DNA from: Zoogloea sp016790385
GTDB lineage: Bacteria; Pseudomonadota; Gammaproteobacteria; Burkholderiales; Rhodocyclaceae
Strand: one strand, 5' to 3'
DNA length: 64,000 nt
Assembly: GCF_041916735.1 (NCBI RefSeq)
Contig: NZ_JAYRYY010000004.1
Position numbers and translations under genes: made by a program. The notes beneath the pieces are model-generated. The model searched no databases. It had not been told where the DNA came from and saw only the letters and a program-made list of their open reading frames with translations. Positions 1 to 8,946 of this stretch are shown here, in pieces. How positions within the stretch are numbered: position 1 is the stretch's first letter; every line of letters begins with the position of its first letter.

Positions 1-355
1 CCATGAAGGCGTCGTGTTCGGTCATGTGCTCGATGGTCTCGAAGGACACGATCACGTCGAAACTGGCGTCCGGCAGGGGAATGCTGGCGCAACTGGCACA
101 GAGATACTTGAGGTTGGCTGCGCTGCCGTAGCGCTCGCCGGCATGCTTCACCACCTCGGGGGAGATGTCGACTCCGGTGACACTGGCCGCCTGCGCTGCC
201 ATCAGAGCACTGCCGTAACCCTCGCCACTGGCCACGTCGAGCACCCGCTTGCCGGCCACATACTGCCGGGCAAACAGATAACGGTGCCAGTGCTCGTAGA
301 GCATCTCCCCCTCGCAGCTGGGGAGAAAGCGTTCGCCGGTAAACGTCAAAGACAT
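1..355 (-). CDS. SAM-dependent methyltransferase, 3' part outside window
   Basis: Only the first ~118 residues are in the window; the gene runs off the left edge. It starts with MSLTFTGERFLP. The SAM-binding motif I reads VLDVASGEGYGSALM and is followed by an acidic motif II (GVDIS) and the post-motif stretch FDVIVSFETIEH, the standard order of a class I (Rossmann-fold) methyltransferase of the Methyltransf_11/UbiE type. The substrate cannot be read from the sequence. Its position just downstream of the Wzt/Wzm exporter genes on the same strand suggests methylation of a surface polysaccharide or its lipid-linked precursor, for example as a chain-capping reaction. That role is inferred from context. 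Confidence 0.8.
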   Translation of the reverse strand, partial: MSLTFTGERFLPSCEGEMLYEHWHRYLFARQYVAGKRVLDVASGEGYGSALMAAQAASVTGVDISPEVVKHAGERYGSAANLKYLCASCASIPLPDASFDVIVSFETIEHMTEHDAFM

Positions 356-494
356 ACATCAGAATCCGAAAGATTTTGGCAGGCAAATCGCGCACGCCCA
401 CTAAGCGAAAAAGGAACGGACCAGTCAGCCCTGTGTGGATGTCGCAACTCCGGAGAGCAATGCAAGACTCCATGCAGTAGCATGGCAAGACCTC

Positions 495-1694
495 TCAGAC
501 AATATTCCATCGATGTGGCAGGCGGCACACTCCCAGCTCCCGGCTCTCGCCGGTTACGGTCAGGTCGGCGCTTAATTCATCAAAAAGCCGATAGCCCTCT
601 GGATCAAGAGCATGCCCCTTGATTGTGTACTCGCCAGGCAAAAGCGTAATCTCCGGCAATTCGAATTCGAATTGGAATTCGCTATCGCCCACTGGAAACA
701 AACGATATCCATCCATCTCCGAGGAGACACCGTAGATCGGCATGCCATCCTTCCTGACAAATCCGACAATTACCGTCGGAGTACGCCCGTCAGGTGAAAA
801 CACCCGACCAGCAACTCGCAGGCAGTCACCCATGGACAGGGTGGCACCCTCACGGCTCGGCCGAGCATTCACACTCATCGACAGCAGGGCGTAAGTCCCC
901 CCTTTCACAGCTTGGGCATGATCCTGGGCCTTGGGCGCATTCCGCAAGTCATGCCACGCCAGATAGTCCCGAGTCACCCGGTGAGCATCCCCGTAGCCCT
1001 GCATCTTGCCATCATGTATCCAGGCGGCTTTCTGACAGAGCTTTTGAATATGGAACATGCTATGCGCACACAGGAGCAGGGTGCCGCCCTCGGAAAGATA
1101 GTTCTCCATCCATGCAATACACTTGCGCTGGAAGGACTCATCACCCACGGCCAGCACTTCATCCGTAATCAGGATATCCGGGCGAACCGATGTCGCGACA
1201 GCAAATCCCAGGCGCACCACCATTCCAGAGGAATAATGTTTAATCGGCTGGTCAATGTGTTCACCGATATCGGCAAACGCCAGGATGTCGTCGAGACGCC
1301 CTATGGTTTCGCTCTCACTCAAGCCCATCAGGGCAGTGGCCAGAAATACATTCTGGCGCCCGGTATAGTCGGGGTGGAAGCCTGCCCCTAGTTCGAGCAA
1401 GGCGCTGATACGACCGTGAATGCCAATCTGCCCTGAACTGGGCCGGACCACGCCCGCGATGATCTTTAGCAGGGTGGACTTGCCCGCGCCGTTCGCCCCG
1501 ATCAAGCCCAGCGACTCTCCACGTCTGACCTCCAGATTGATCCCTGACAGGGCGTGAAATGACTCAGGAAAACCACGTCGCATTAACAATGCCGCCAGGG
1601 TCTTGAAGCGACTCGCTGGGGTATTGGCGATCGGGTAAGCCTTACCCACATCCCGCAGAGCAATAAGCACCTGGCCATCGATCATCGCCGACAT
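495..1694 (-). CDS. wzt: Polysaccharide ABC exporter, ATP-binding subunit (Wzt-like)
   Basis: This 399-residue ATPase should power export of lipid-linked O-antigen or another polysaccharide across the inner membrane. Residues ~8-245 form the ABC domain: Walker A GANGAGKST, Q-loop region, signature HYSSGM in place of LSGGQ, and Walker B DILITDEVLAVGDE, all typical of the Wzt/TagH/KpsT branch. Residues ~260-399 are an extra beta-rich domain matching in size and position the Wzt C-terminal domain that reads the glycan's capping group. The stop and start codons overlap with the permease gene at 1694, indicating translational coupling. The extra domain favours a chain-terminator-recognising system, which fits the adjacent methyltransferase. 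Confidence 0.9.
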   Translation of the reverse strand: MSAMIDGQVLIALRDVGKAYPIANTPASRFKTLAALLMRRGFPESFHALSGINLEVRRGESLGLIGANGAGKSTLLKIIAGVVRPSSGQIGIHGRISALLELGAGFHPDYTGRQNVFLATALMGLSESETIGRLDDILAFADIGEHIDQPIKHYSSGMVVRLGFAVATSVRPDILITDEVLAVGDESFQRKCIAWMENYLSEGGTLLLCAHSMFHIQKLCQKAAWIHDGKMQGYGDAHRVTRDYLAWHDLRNAPKAQDHAQAVKGGTYALLSMSVNARPSREGATLSMGDCLRVAGRVFSPDGRTPTVIVGFVRKDGMPIYGVSSEMDGYRLFPVGDSEFQFEFELPEITLLPGEYTIKGHALDPEGYRLFDELSADLTVTGESRELGVCRLPHRWNIV

Positions 1695-2476
1695 CAGATG
1701 AAGTCCTCAAAATAGCCAGACAAGCGCCGGAAGAGCCCACGCGCCACGACGACGAGGACTATCGCAACGCCAAAGAGGCCCGCCAACTCACCGAGACCGC
1801 TGGCAACCCCCTGCATCAAGGAAGAACGAATGGGCCCGATCACATGTACCAGAGGATTCAGGGCCATCGGGCCCCGCACCGACTCCGGCACCTGACTGAT
1901 CGGATAGAGAACTGGCGTGATATAGAACATGATCATCAGGATCGGTCCCAGCAACTGGTCCACGTCCTTCAAAAACACCTGGGCGGCGGAGGTCAGCAAG
2001 GTGACGCCACACGCCAGAGTCAGCATGACAACCCAGGCGCCCAGGACCACCATAACGCCTGCAAAGGAGAACGGTTCGCCGAGCAGCGCGAGTACCCCGA
2101 GAATCACGCAGAAACCCGTGAAATGAAGCGCAAACGTTGCTCCAACTGAAGCAAAGACGAGCAATTCATGGGGAAACATGACCTTCTTTACCAACCCGGC
2201 ATTGCCCACCACCGCCTGGGTTCCGCGCTGAATGCCTTCCTGAAAAGCCATCCACGGCCACAGACCACACGCCACGAAGGCCGTGAAACTGTGCTCGCCC
2301 AATTCAGGAAAGCCTACCTTGAAGACTTTGCGAAAGACAAAGCTGTAAATGGCAAGCAGAAGGACAGGCTGCCCCAAAGCCCATAAGCCGCCGCCCAGGG
2401 TACCGGAATAACGGCTCTTCAATTCACGCTTGAAGAAATTCAAGAACAACCAACGCTGCCGCCACAACTCACTCAA
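1694..2476 (-). CDS. wzm: Polysaccharide ABC exporter, permease subunit (Wzm-like)
   Basis: This is a 260-residue ABC-2 type membrane protein with about six hydrophobic segments, starting after a short basic amphipathic N-terminus (LNFFKRELKSRYSG). That order is characteristic of Wzm/TagG/KpsM permeases. It would form the transmembrane channel for a lipid-linked polysaccharide, driven by the overlapping ATPase gene downstream. The length is the usual one for the family. Nothing looks truncated. Confidence 0.9.
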   Translation of the reverse strand: MSELWRQRWLFLNFFKRELKSRYSGTLGGGLWALGQPVLLLAIYSFVFRKVFKVGFPELGEHSFTAFVACGLWPWMAFQEGIQRGTQAVVGNAGLVKKVMFPHELLVFASVGATFALHFTGFCVILGVLALLGEPFSFAGVMVVLGAWVVMLTLACGVTLLTSAAQVFLKDVDQLLGPILMIMFYITPVLYPISQVPESVRGPMALNPLVHVIGPIRSSLMQGVASGLGELAGLFGVAIVLVVVARGLFRRLSGYFEDFI

Positions 2477-2581
2477 GGCGATACCTCATAACAGATTCAG
2501 CGAAGCACTCAGACAGGCGGCCGGCACATAATGCCGGCCCCAGCCCGCCTTCACCGAGCGTTGCATAGCTCGTTGCGCTGA

Positions 2582-3535
2582 CTACTTGACCCCTGCGGCA
2601 CCCACGGCTTGGGTAAGCGCATCCCGATTCACGGAAAATGCATCCGACTTGATGATGGGGTCCACAATGGCGCCGCGTGCCTTGCGGCGCAGATCCGCCT
2701 TCACCCTTTCGATCAGCTGAGCCTTCACCTCTTCATAGGGCAGCGTCACCACTGGCTTGGCTTCCTCCAGTCGGATGATGTGATAGCCGAACTGGGTCGA
2801 TATGATCCCTGACACATCCCCAGGCTTCTTCAACGCAAAAAGCGCTTCCTCGAACTCTTTAACTGTCTTCCCCTTCGGAAGCCAGCCAAGATCCCCGCCC
2901 TTAGCGGCCGAACCCGGATCATCCGAGTACTTATGGGCGAGCTCATCAAAAGCCTCACCGGCTTTCACACGCGCCAGCAGGGCTTCGGCAATGGTACGTG
3001 CATCATCACCTCTCGACGCGACTTCACGCACCAGAATATGTCGGGCACGCAGCTCCTCTTTGCGGAAACGCTCCGGATGGGCCAGGTATTCCTCGCGAGC
3101 AATCCGCTCGACTTTCTTTTCATCAATGGCGGCCAGCTCCACCTTCTCGAAGTACAGATCAGAAAGTGTTCTCTCTCCCGCCAGAACGATTCTCGCAGCA
3201 GTCGCTGGATCCCGCTCGAACCCTTCCTTCCTAGCCTGCGCAGCGAGCACCCTGCGCAGCAACATCTCTTTCACCAGGCTGTCTGCCGCGCTATCGGACT
3301 CCCCGAGATTACGCTTCTGCTCCGAAGTCGCACTCTTAAGGACAGCGACGACATCTTCACGCGTGATCGCTTCATCGTAATATGAAGCTACTACATCTAG
3401 CTTACTCACACTGGAACCAGGGGAAGCCGGCAAATCTTTCGCCGCAACACTTCCCATCCCTGATACCAGGTTCAACAACAGCACGGACACTCCAAGAGCC
3501 AAATAACGCATGATTGTCTTTCGGAAACCGATCAT
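2582..3535 (-). CDS. Periplasmic parvulin-type peptidyl-prolyl cis-trans isomerase
   Basis: This 317-residue exported foldase begins with a signal-like segment (residues ~9-33). A SurA/PpiC-like N-terminal helical region rich in Lys and Glu follows. The parvulin domain at ~160-265 carries ARHILV, a YSDDPGSAAKGGDLGWL core and FGYHIIRLEE, the conserved active-site framework. It probably isomerises prolyl bonds in outer-membrane or secreted proteins. Neighbours are a polysaccharide exporter and a large secreted protein. EpsD-type isomerases occur in exosortase/PEP-CTERM polysaccharide loci, so that subfamily is possible but unproven. An alternative start lies 24 bases downstream at 3511 (MRYLALG). 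Confidence 0.85.
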   Translation of the reverse strand: MIGFRKTIMRYLALGVSVLLLNLVSGMGSVAAKDLPASPGSSVSKLDVVASYYDEAITREDVVAVLKSATSEQKRNLGESDSAADSLVKEMLLRRVLAAQARKEGFERDPATAARIVLAGERTLSDLYFEKVELAAIDEKKVERIAREEYLAHPERFRKEELRARHILVREVASRGDDARTIAEALLARVKAGEAFDELAHKYSDDPGSAAKGGDLGWLPKGKTVKEFEEALFALKKPGDVSGIISTQFGYHIIRLEEAKPVVTLPYEEVKAQLIERVKADLRRKARGAIVDPIIKSDAFSVNRDALTQAVGAAGVK

Positions 3536-3565
3536 TGCAACAAGCCATTACAAAATCCAGAAATG

Positions 3566-3593
3566 AATAAAGGCGGGCAAGCCCGCCTTTATT
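3566..3593 (-). terminator. Strong hairpin terminator after the secreted-protein gene
   Basis: A perfect 13-bp inverted repeat (AATAAAGGCGGGC, 2-base loop AA, then its complement) lies 45 bases beyond the stop of the secreted-protein gene. A- and T-runs flank both sides, so it could act in either direction. It separates the secreted-protein gene from the isomerase gene. Confidence 0.85.
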
Positions 3594-3637
3594 CTTGCAA
3601 TTAGCTTTTTAAAAGCTAGCTGCTACCGACTACAACA

Positions 3638-5176
3638 TTACGGCAGATAGCGCAGCGGCAGGGTAGTACCGTAGTTGGTACCAGCAGTGCCCACACCACC
3701 GTTAAACACGTTGTTGGCAGTGAAGCCAATCACCGGCAGCTTGCCGTTAGCAGTACCGTTTTCGTAAGCAGTAGGAGCACCCGCCACCAAGGTCCAGCCA
3801 GCGATGGTCGGAATGGTCGCCCAACCTTCTTCATACACCGTACCACCAGCACCGGTAGCAGTGATGTCATTGATGGTCAGCAGCGCGCCCAGAGCACCAG
3901 TGGCACCGGCACCGTTGTTGATACCGATCACAGACACTTCACCCTTCAGAGAAAGGGCGCCACCCGGGGGGGTCGGGGAGATCACGATGTTTGAGCTGGC
4001 CTTGTTCTCTTCACGATCGAAGAAAGCCACGGAACCAACGAGATCCACACGGTTGGTGGTATCAACCAGGCTCTGATAGGGAGATCCCGCGTCGCCGCCG
4101 ATCTTGTACTTCACTCCTTCCAGAGTAACACTACCGGTAGCACTCTGGGTATAGTTGTAGAAGTAACGACGGGTCGGCTGGCTGATGACGATATCAGTTG
4201 CAGCAGCCAGAACATCCAGAGTGGAGTACTCAGCAACAACCGAGCTCTTTTGCAGCAGCACGGTCAGAGCATTGCGATGACCAGAAGCGGTCGGGGTAGC
4301 AGCCTCAACCGGGGTGGAGAGGTCGGGGAGGTCGAACTGGTACGCGGGCACAGCAGCGCCACCAGACGCCGGAGCAACTACCTTAGCGAAGAAGATCCGG
4401 TCAGCGGTCAGCGAATCGGTCACGATAACCGAATCGTTGGCCTGACGGAAATAAGCCTTACGCGGCGCGTCGTAATTGATGGCCGTCGCAATGTTCGCAA
4501 AAGCCTTGGAACCCGGAACGTTGATGATGGTCGCGTAGGAGGTCAGAGAACCGGTCGGACTGGTCATGTAGCTGGCCTGAACAGCGGCGGCAGCGGTGAC
4601 GAAGTTATCTTCCGTCAGATTTTCCAGACGAGCGGTGCTGGTGGCGGAAGTGCAAGGCGCAACACCATTGACGTGCTTGATCGCGGTGAAGAGCGGGTTC
4701 TTGCCATTCACGTTGTTTGCCGGAACCGTGGCAACTTCAGGGATGTCAGCCATGGTGATGATTTCAACATAGCCTTCCAGGGTGCCGGTGGCGGTGTTCT
4801 GCAGACGGATGGGTACGAAGCTCTGATTCACAGAAGCCGGCAGGGTGCAGCTCTTGTCAGCGGTAGCAAACTTGGACAGACCGTTGGCACTGGTCACGGC
4901 ACCGGTGAAAACATCACCCGGGGACAGGAAGACCTGGAAGTCGAAAATATCATCAGACCACTCAGCACCGCGGAAGCGCACCTTCACGACCTTACCGTTA
5001 GATTGGTCGGTATTGGTGATGCTGATCAGGGTCGCATTACCGTTCTGGGTGCTGAAGTAGGGGATGATATTGGTGTGGCCAATACCACCAGCATTCACGC
5101 TGGGGGCAGCGCTGGCAGTGCCAGCAAGAATGCCCAGAGAGGCAGCAACGCCGATAGCAAGAAGCTTTTTCTTCAT
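3638..5176 (-). CDS. Large secreted protein of unknown function
   Basis: The protein is 512 residues. The start is taken at MKKKLLAIG because AGGAG lies 8 bases upstream; a longer reading frame to 5212 adds only untypical residues. Residues 1-23 are a clean Sec signal peptide ending TASAAP. The mature part is Ser/Thr/Ala/Gly/Asn-rich, low in Cys and predicted beta-rich, without a membrane anchor. It begins GGIGHTNIIPYF and ends LPLRYLP. I do not recognise the family. A strong ribosome site, its own terminator and a long leader point to high expression. It sits immediately after the type II secretion operon, so it could be a cargo or a surface-layer-like protein; that is inference. Confidence 0.75.
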   Translation of the reverse strand: MKKKLLAIGVAASLGILAGTASAAPSVNAGGIGHTNIIPYFSTQNGNATLISITNTDQSNGKVVKVRFRGAEWSDDIFDFQVFLSPGDVFTGAVTSANGLSKFATADKSCTLPASVNQSFVPIRLQNTATGTLEGYVEIITMADIPEVATVPANNVNGKNPLFTAIKHVNGVAPCTSATSTARLENLTEDNFVTAAAAVQASYMTSPTGSLTSYATIINVPGSKAFANIATAINYDAPRKAYFRQANDSVIVTDSLTADRIFFAKVVAPASGGAAVPAYQFDLPDLSTPVEAATPTASGHRNALTVLLQKSSVVAEYSTLDVLAAATDIVISQPTRRYFYNYTQSATGSVTLEGVKYKIGGDAGSPYQSLVDTTNRVDLVGSVAFFDREENKASSNIVISPTPPGGALSLKGEVSVIGINNGAGATGALGALLTINDITATGAGGTVYEEGWATIPTIAGWTLVAGAPTAYENGTANGKLPVIGFTANNVFNGGVGTAGTNYGTTLPLRYLP

Positions 5177-5353
5177 TACAAATACTCCTAGAGAGCTTGA
5201 GGATTGGCACAACGTAATTAAATCTTACGCTGGTGAAACATTAGCACATACATTAGCAACTTTGAACATCCCAAAACCTCTGGAAACCACCAACTTGTCT
5301 CAAAAAAACAACACTTTTCAGACCCAAAGCACTTCGAAGATGCCTAACAACTG

Positions 5354-5359
5354 ATTATA
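5354..5359 (-). promoter_or_regulatory. Candidate -10 box for the secreted-protein gene
   Basis: On the minus strand this reads TATAAT, a perfect sigma-70 -10 hexamer preceded by TGTG (extended -10-like). No good -35 is visible. Transcription from here would give a leader of about 170 bases before the ATG at 5176; that AT-rich leader contains no obvious ORF. Confidence 0.4.
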
Positions 5360-5379
5360 CACACCTTCATGCCACATCG

Positions 5380-5820
5380 CTAGAATTTTTCGAAACGCCA
5401 CCAGTTCCCATCACTAAACACCCAACGCTCCGTGTGTTGATTATCGAGTTCTGGAAAACCAGGCTGCAGCGGCACAAAGTACAACCGTATGGTTACATCA
5501 CAGCTAGTTTCCACACATTTAACGGCTTCAACTTTCGCACCTTTAAGCTTCACAAGGGGATTGCCGACGCGCGACCGGAATGTAGCGAGATCCACTGACT
5601 CCCTGTAACCGGGAGTATTGAAACCATAAGCATTTTCGACATGGCCAGCAACCAAGGCATCCCAGCGGGCCTGAGCCCGCTTATGGACCCGCTCCTCCGG
5701 AGGAGCCTGGTCGCCAAACGTGGCGCACCCCTGCAGAAGCACCACCGAACTCGCCGCAACGAATGCGACAAACCCGCGAATCCAGCGCAATTCACTGATA
5801 CTCCGTCTGTTTAGTTTCAT
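5380..5820 (-). CDS. Small lipoprotein of unknown function
   Basis: The 146-residue protein starts at MKLNRRS, chosen because GAGGTG lies just upstream; an upstream ATG at 5844 is possible. The N-terminal hydrophobic segment ends in the lipobox LLQGC, so it should be lipidated and held in the inner or outer membrane. The mature part has a conserved-looking Trp-rich end (ERWVFSDGNWWRFEKF), resembling small SnoaL/NTF2-like lipoproteins, but no family is certain. It follows gspD by 63 bases on the same strand and may be an accessory of the secretion system, such as a pilotin-like factor. There is no direct evidence for that role. Confidence 0.7.
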   Translation of the reverse strand: MKLNRRSISELRWIRGFVAFVAASSVVLLQGCATFGDQAPPEERVHKRAQARWDALVAGHVENAYGFNTPGYRESVDLATFRSRVGNPLVKLKGAKVEAVKCVETSCDVTIRLYFVPLQPGFPELDNQHTERWVFSDGNWWRFEKF

Positions 5821-5883
5821 CGTCACCTCATAAGCGAACAACACACGAAAAAATCCAAAAATCCCATCATGGAATCGAGGCGA

Positions 5884-8238
5884 TCAACGCCGACTCTCCA
5901 GAAGCGGCCGCAACAAGGGCAGCTTTGATCTGAGCTCACTGCCCACTTCGCGAACGTCCTGCTCGTTGCGCATGACCCGCGGGGTGATCATCACCAACAG
6001 CTCCGTCCTGGTCTTGTTCAGGGTGCTGGTACCGAACAGTGCGCCCAGCACGGGCACATCCTGGAGCAGGGGAATCCCCTGCTTGCCTCGCCCGTTGTTA
6101 TCCCGGATCAAGCCCCCAAGGACGATGGATTCGCCGGAGCGCACGGCAACCTTACTGGCGATCTGGCGCTGCAGGAAGCTGCGCTGCCCGGTAGCGGAGT
6201 CAACGCTGCCGACGTCGGACACCGTCTGATTGATCTGCATGGTGATCAGGTTGCCGGCATTGACCGATGGGGTGACCGACAGAAGGACACCCGTATCCTT
6301 GTACTGAATCGAGGAGGTGCTCACACCGCCATCGGTAACCGTTGTTGAAGAGCGGACCGGCTGCTGATCACCCACCTGTATGCTTGCCGTCTGATTGTCC
6401 AGCACCATAACGGACGGCGACGAGATCACGTTGACGAGCTGTTTATCCGCCATCGCATTGAGGACCGCGCGGACGGCACCGGCCGGGTTGGTGATGGTGT
6501 ACGAGAACCCTTGCTGGGCCGCGTTAATAGCGCCCGAGGTCGAGTTTCCAAGGACCCCCACCCCTTTCCAGCCACCGGAGCCAAGGCCACCCTCAAAGTA
6601 CCACTGGAGTCCGTACTTGGTTTCATCCGTCAGGGTGACTTCGACAATACTGGCCTCAATCAGGACCTGATTGGGTGTCACATCCAGCTGACGCAGCGCG
6701 GCCTCAATCCGCTTGTAGTCTCTGCGGGGCGAATGGATCAACAAGGCGTTATTGTGATTGTCCGCCACCACGCGAATGTCCTTGCCCAGGGACACCTGGG
6801 TCACCGAAGGCATGGCGGCGGCCGTCCGGTTGCCCCCCAACGCCCCCGCCGTGTTGAAGCCTCCGGTGAGCCCCCCAGCCAACGCCCCCGACGCGCCGGC
6901 CATTGAACCAATCGCGTTGGCACCCTGGGTCGCCGTATTCAGGGAAGGCGCCACACCTGTCGCACCGGTACCCGAGGTCGTGGTGCTCTGGGCATACAGA
7001 CCGTTGAGCAGGTTGGCGAGATGCAGCGCCGATCCGTTCTGCACGGCATACACGTAGAGCTGCGGCTCGCCATCAGTATCCCAGGGCTTGTCGAACTTCT
7101 CGATCAGCTTGCGGGCTTCCTCCAGGTAGTGCGCCCTGGGCGTCACGACCAACAGCGCGTTCATGCGCTCGATCGCGACAACCCGCAACAGGCCTCCCAG
7201 CGGCCCAGGGAGTTTGACCCCAGTGATTGGCAAATCATCGCTTTTTCCGCCGGAGGCCGGCGCAGGCGCGGCCGGAGCGGTGCGCGTCGCTCCCCCGCCG
7301 CCGCCATCGCCCGACGACGCGAACAGTGACCGCAGCGCGCTTTCGACATCCTTCACGGAACTGTGCTCCAGCGGGAACAGCCCGACCGACATGCCCTTCA
7401 GCAGGTCCACGTCGAAAACCGCAATGATCTCGAGCCAACCCTCGACCTGGTTGCGCGTGCCCGCCATGACCAGCAGGTTGCGCAGGGGGTCCACGCGGAC
7501 AAAAGCCTCTGACGGAGCCACCGGCTTGAGGATGTCGGCCATCTCGGCCGCGCCGATGTTCTGCAGCGGAATAATCACGCTGCCATAACCCGGCGAACGC
7601 GTGTCCATATTGCGCGGCAAGGGAACGGCCGTCTTGAGGATGTCCGCCCGGCCGATGCGATAGCGACCGTTCAAGTCCGGCACCATGACGATGCCGTTGT
7701 TCAGCAACAGGGCCTCGAGAATGGAGAGAAGCTGGTCACGCGGCACAGGCCCCTGGGTGTGCAGCGTGATTTCCCCGCTCAAAGGGGGGACGATCGCATA
7801 ATCGATCTTGAAGATATCTCCCAGCACGGCATGCAGGACTTCCGTAACGGGGGCCTGTTCGAACTTCAAGGCAATGCCATCGCCTTCGACATTGACGATG
7901 GAGCGCACATCAGGGGCCTTGAACGGCTTGTCGTTACCCTTGATCAATGCCGGCTGGGTTCGGCGAACACGAGCCGCAGAAGCCGCATCGGTCTTCGGCT
8001 CTCCCGCTGGCAGGACGACACCGGCGGCCGGATCAATACGCAGAGGGTCGTTGGGCTGTGCGCTATCCCGACCGACACGCGATCCCGCTTCGGCGCTTAC
8101 CGCTTCAGCGACCGCAGGCTCCGCCACCCCCTCGGCACCGGCGCGGGACTGCGCGGCAGCCTGACTGCCATAGCCGGCAAACACGAGGAGCACTTGACAG
8201 AGGAGCCCGGCCGCAGCCGAACAAATAGGTCGTTTCAT
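5884..8238 (-). CDS. gspD: Type II secretion outer-membrane secretin GspD
   Basis: This 784-residue secretin forms the gated outer-membrane channel of the type II secretion system. After a signal peptide (~1-30) and a low-complexity linker comes the N0/STN domain (~115-200), then repeated N-domains (~215-460) interrupted by a Gly/Ala/Thr-rich insert (~425-480). The C-terminal secretin domain (~515-770) has VAVRSGESIVLGGLI and the signature VPVLGALFGTSTLNKTRTELLVMITPRVM split over its two strands. The length is normal. Unlike classical operons (C-D-E...), D is the last gsp gene here. The lipoprotein gene that follows could help it reach the outer membrane. Confidence 0.95.
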   Translation of the reverse strand: MKRPICSAAAGLLCQVLLVFAGYGSQAAAQSRAGAEGVAEPAVAEAVSAEAGSRVGRDSAQPNDPLRIDPAAGVVLPAGEPKTDAASAARVRRTQPALIKGNDKPFKAPDVRSIVNVEGDGIALKFEQAPVTEVLHAVLGDIFKIDYAIVPPLSGEITLHTQGPVPRDQLLSILEALLLNNGIVMVPDLNGRYRIGRADILKTAVPLPRNMDTRSPGYGSVIIPLQNIGAAEMADILKPVAPSEAFVRVDPLRNLLVMAGTRNQVEGWLEIIAVFDVDLLKGMSVGLFPLEHSSVKDVESALRSLFASSGDGGGGGATRTAPAAPAPASGGKSDDLPITGVKLPGPLGGLLRVVAIERMNALLVVTPRAHYLEEARKLIEKFDKPWDTDGEPQLYVYAVQNGSALHLANLLNGLYAQSTTTSGTGATGVAPSLNTATQGANAIGSMAGASGALAGGLTGGFNTAGALGGNRTAAAMPSVTQVSLGKDIRVVADNHNNALLIHSPRRDYKRIEAALRQLDVTPNQVLIEASIVEVTLTDETKYGLQWYFEGGLGSGGWKGVGVLGNSTSGAINAAQQGFSYTITNPAGAVRAVLNAMADKQLVNVISSPSVMVLDNQTASIQVGDQQPVRSSTTVTDGGVSTSSIQYKDTGVLLSVTPSVNAGNLITMQINQTVSDVGSVDSATGQRSFLQRQIASKVAVRSGESIVLGGLIRDNNGRGKQGIPLLQDVPVLGALFGTSTLNKTRTELLVMITPRVMRNEQDVREVGSELRSKLPLLRPLLESRR

Positions 8239-8259
8239 AGTGACGTTGCGTCCATCGAG

Positions 8260-8946
8260 TTAGTTCTTGCCCGCCCGGCTTTGTTGCTCGGCGCGAGCCG
8301 CAGCAATCGCCGCCGCCCGCCGGGCCCGCCGCTCGGCAATGAGGACATCCAAAGGCTTCTGCTTGCCATCTGGCGACCAGCCCATCGGCACACCACCCGA
8401 GGCAGCTCCCCCGCCTGCGGGGACCCCTGGTTCGGCACCACCAGCGGAAGCCGCCTTGGCCTGCGCCACAAATTTGAGCTCCAGCCCACGCACCTGACCG
8501 GCAGCATCCTTGAAACGCAGCAGACGGCCATCGACACCATCCAGCACCCAGGCGCCCACTGCGTCACCCAGCTTGATCCGGCGCGTGACACCCCCCGTCC
8601 GGATGATCGCCCCGGCGGCTCCCTCCCCGCCGATCAAGCCGAAGACATGCATGTCTGCGAAAGGATCCGGCGCGGCCTCGGCAGCCTTCTCGGGCGGTGG
8701 CGGCGGTGGCGGGGGGCGCCGAGTCGGCCAGAACAACGGTCTTTCGGTTGTCGACGTCAACTGGGCGACTGCCACTAAGGGCTCGTTCACCTTCACCACC
8801 TGAAGCGAATCCGCAGAAGGCACCATCGCAGCCGGCGCTTTCCAGGTCACGTTCTTGAGGTCGTAATCTTCATCCAGCCACAAGACAGCAAGCCCCCCGG
8901 CCAGAGCCAGGTCGACACCGAGCAGAATCAACCATTTGTAATTCAT
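8260..8946 (-). CDS. gspC: GspC-like inner-membrane protein of the type II secretion system
   Basis: The 228-residue protein has one N-terminal transmembrane helix (~5-24), a run of eight prolines near residue 78, and then an HR-like beta domain (~97-165: MHVFGLIGG...IKLGDAVGAWVLDGVDG...RGLELKFV). This matches the PulC/GspC homology region that contacts the secretin N0 domain. The C-terminus is Ala/Arg-rich and lacks a PDZ domain. It overlaps gspM by 4 bases. Identification rests on domain order and position. A GspN or PilP-like label is the main alternative. Confidence 0.7.
   Translation of the reverse strand: MNYKWLILLGVDLALAGGLAVLWLDEDYDLKNVTWKAPAAMVPSADSLQVVKVNEPLVAVAQLTSTTERPLFWPTRRPPPPPPPPEKAAEAAPDPFADMHVFGLIGGEGAAGAIIRTGGVTRRIKLGDAVGAWVLDGVDGRLLRFKDAAGQVRGLELKFVAQAKAASAGGAEPGVPAGGGAASGGVPMGWSPDGKQKPLDVLIAERRARRAAAIAAARAEQQSRAGKN

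Noticed and set aside
655..680. Cluster of GAATTC-like repeats inside wzt
   Set aside because: Encodes the alternating Glu-Phe run near the Wzt C-terminal domain (SEFQFEFELPE), so it is explained by the protein.
6840..7000. Gly/Ala-rich repeat-like tract in gspD considered as a genomic repeat
   Set aside because: It is a low-complexity linker between secretin N-domains, in frame and common in GspD.
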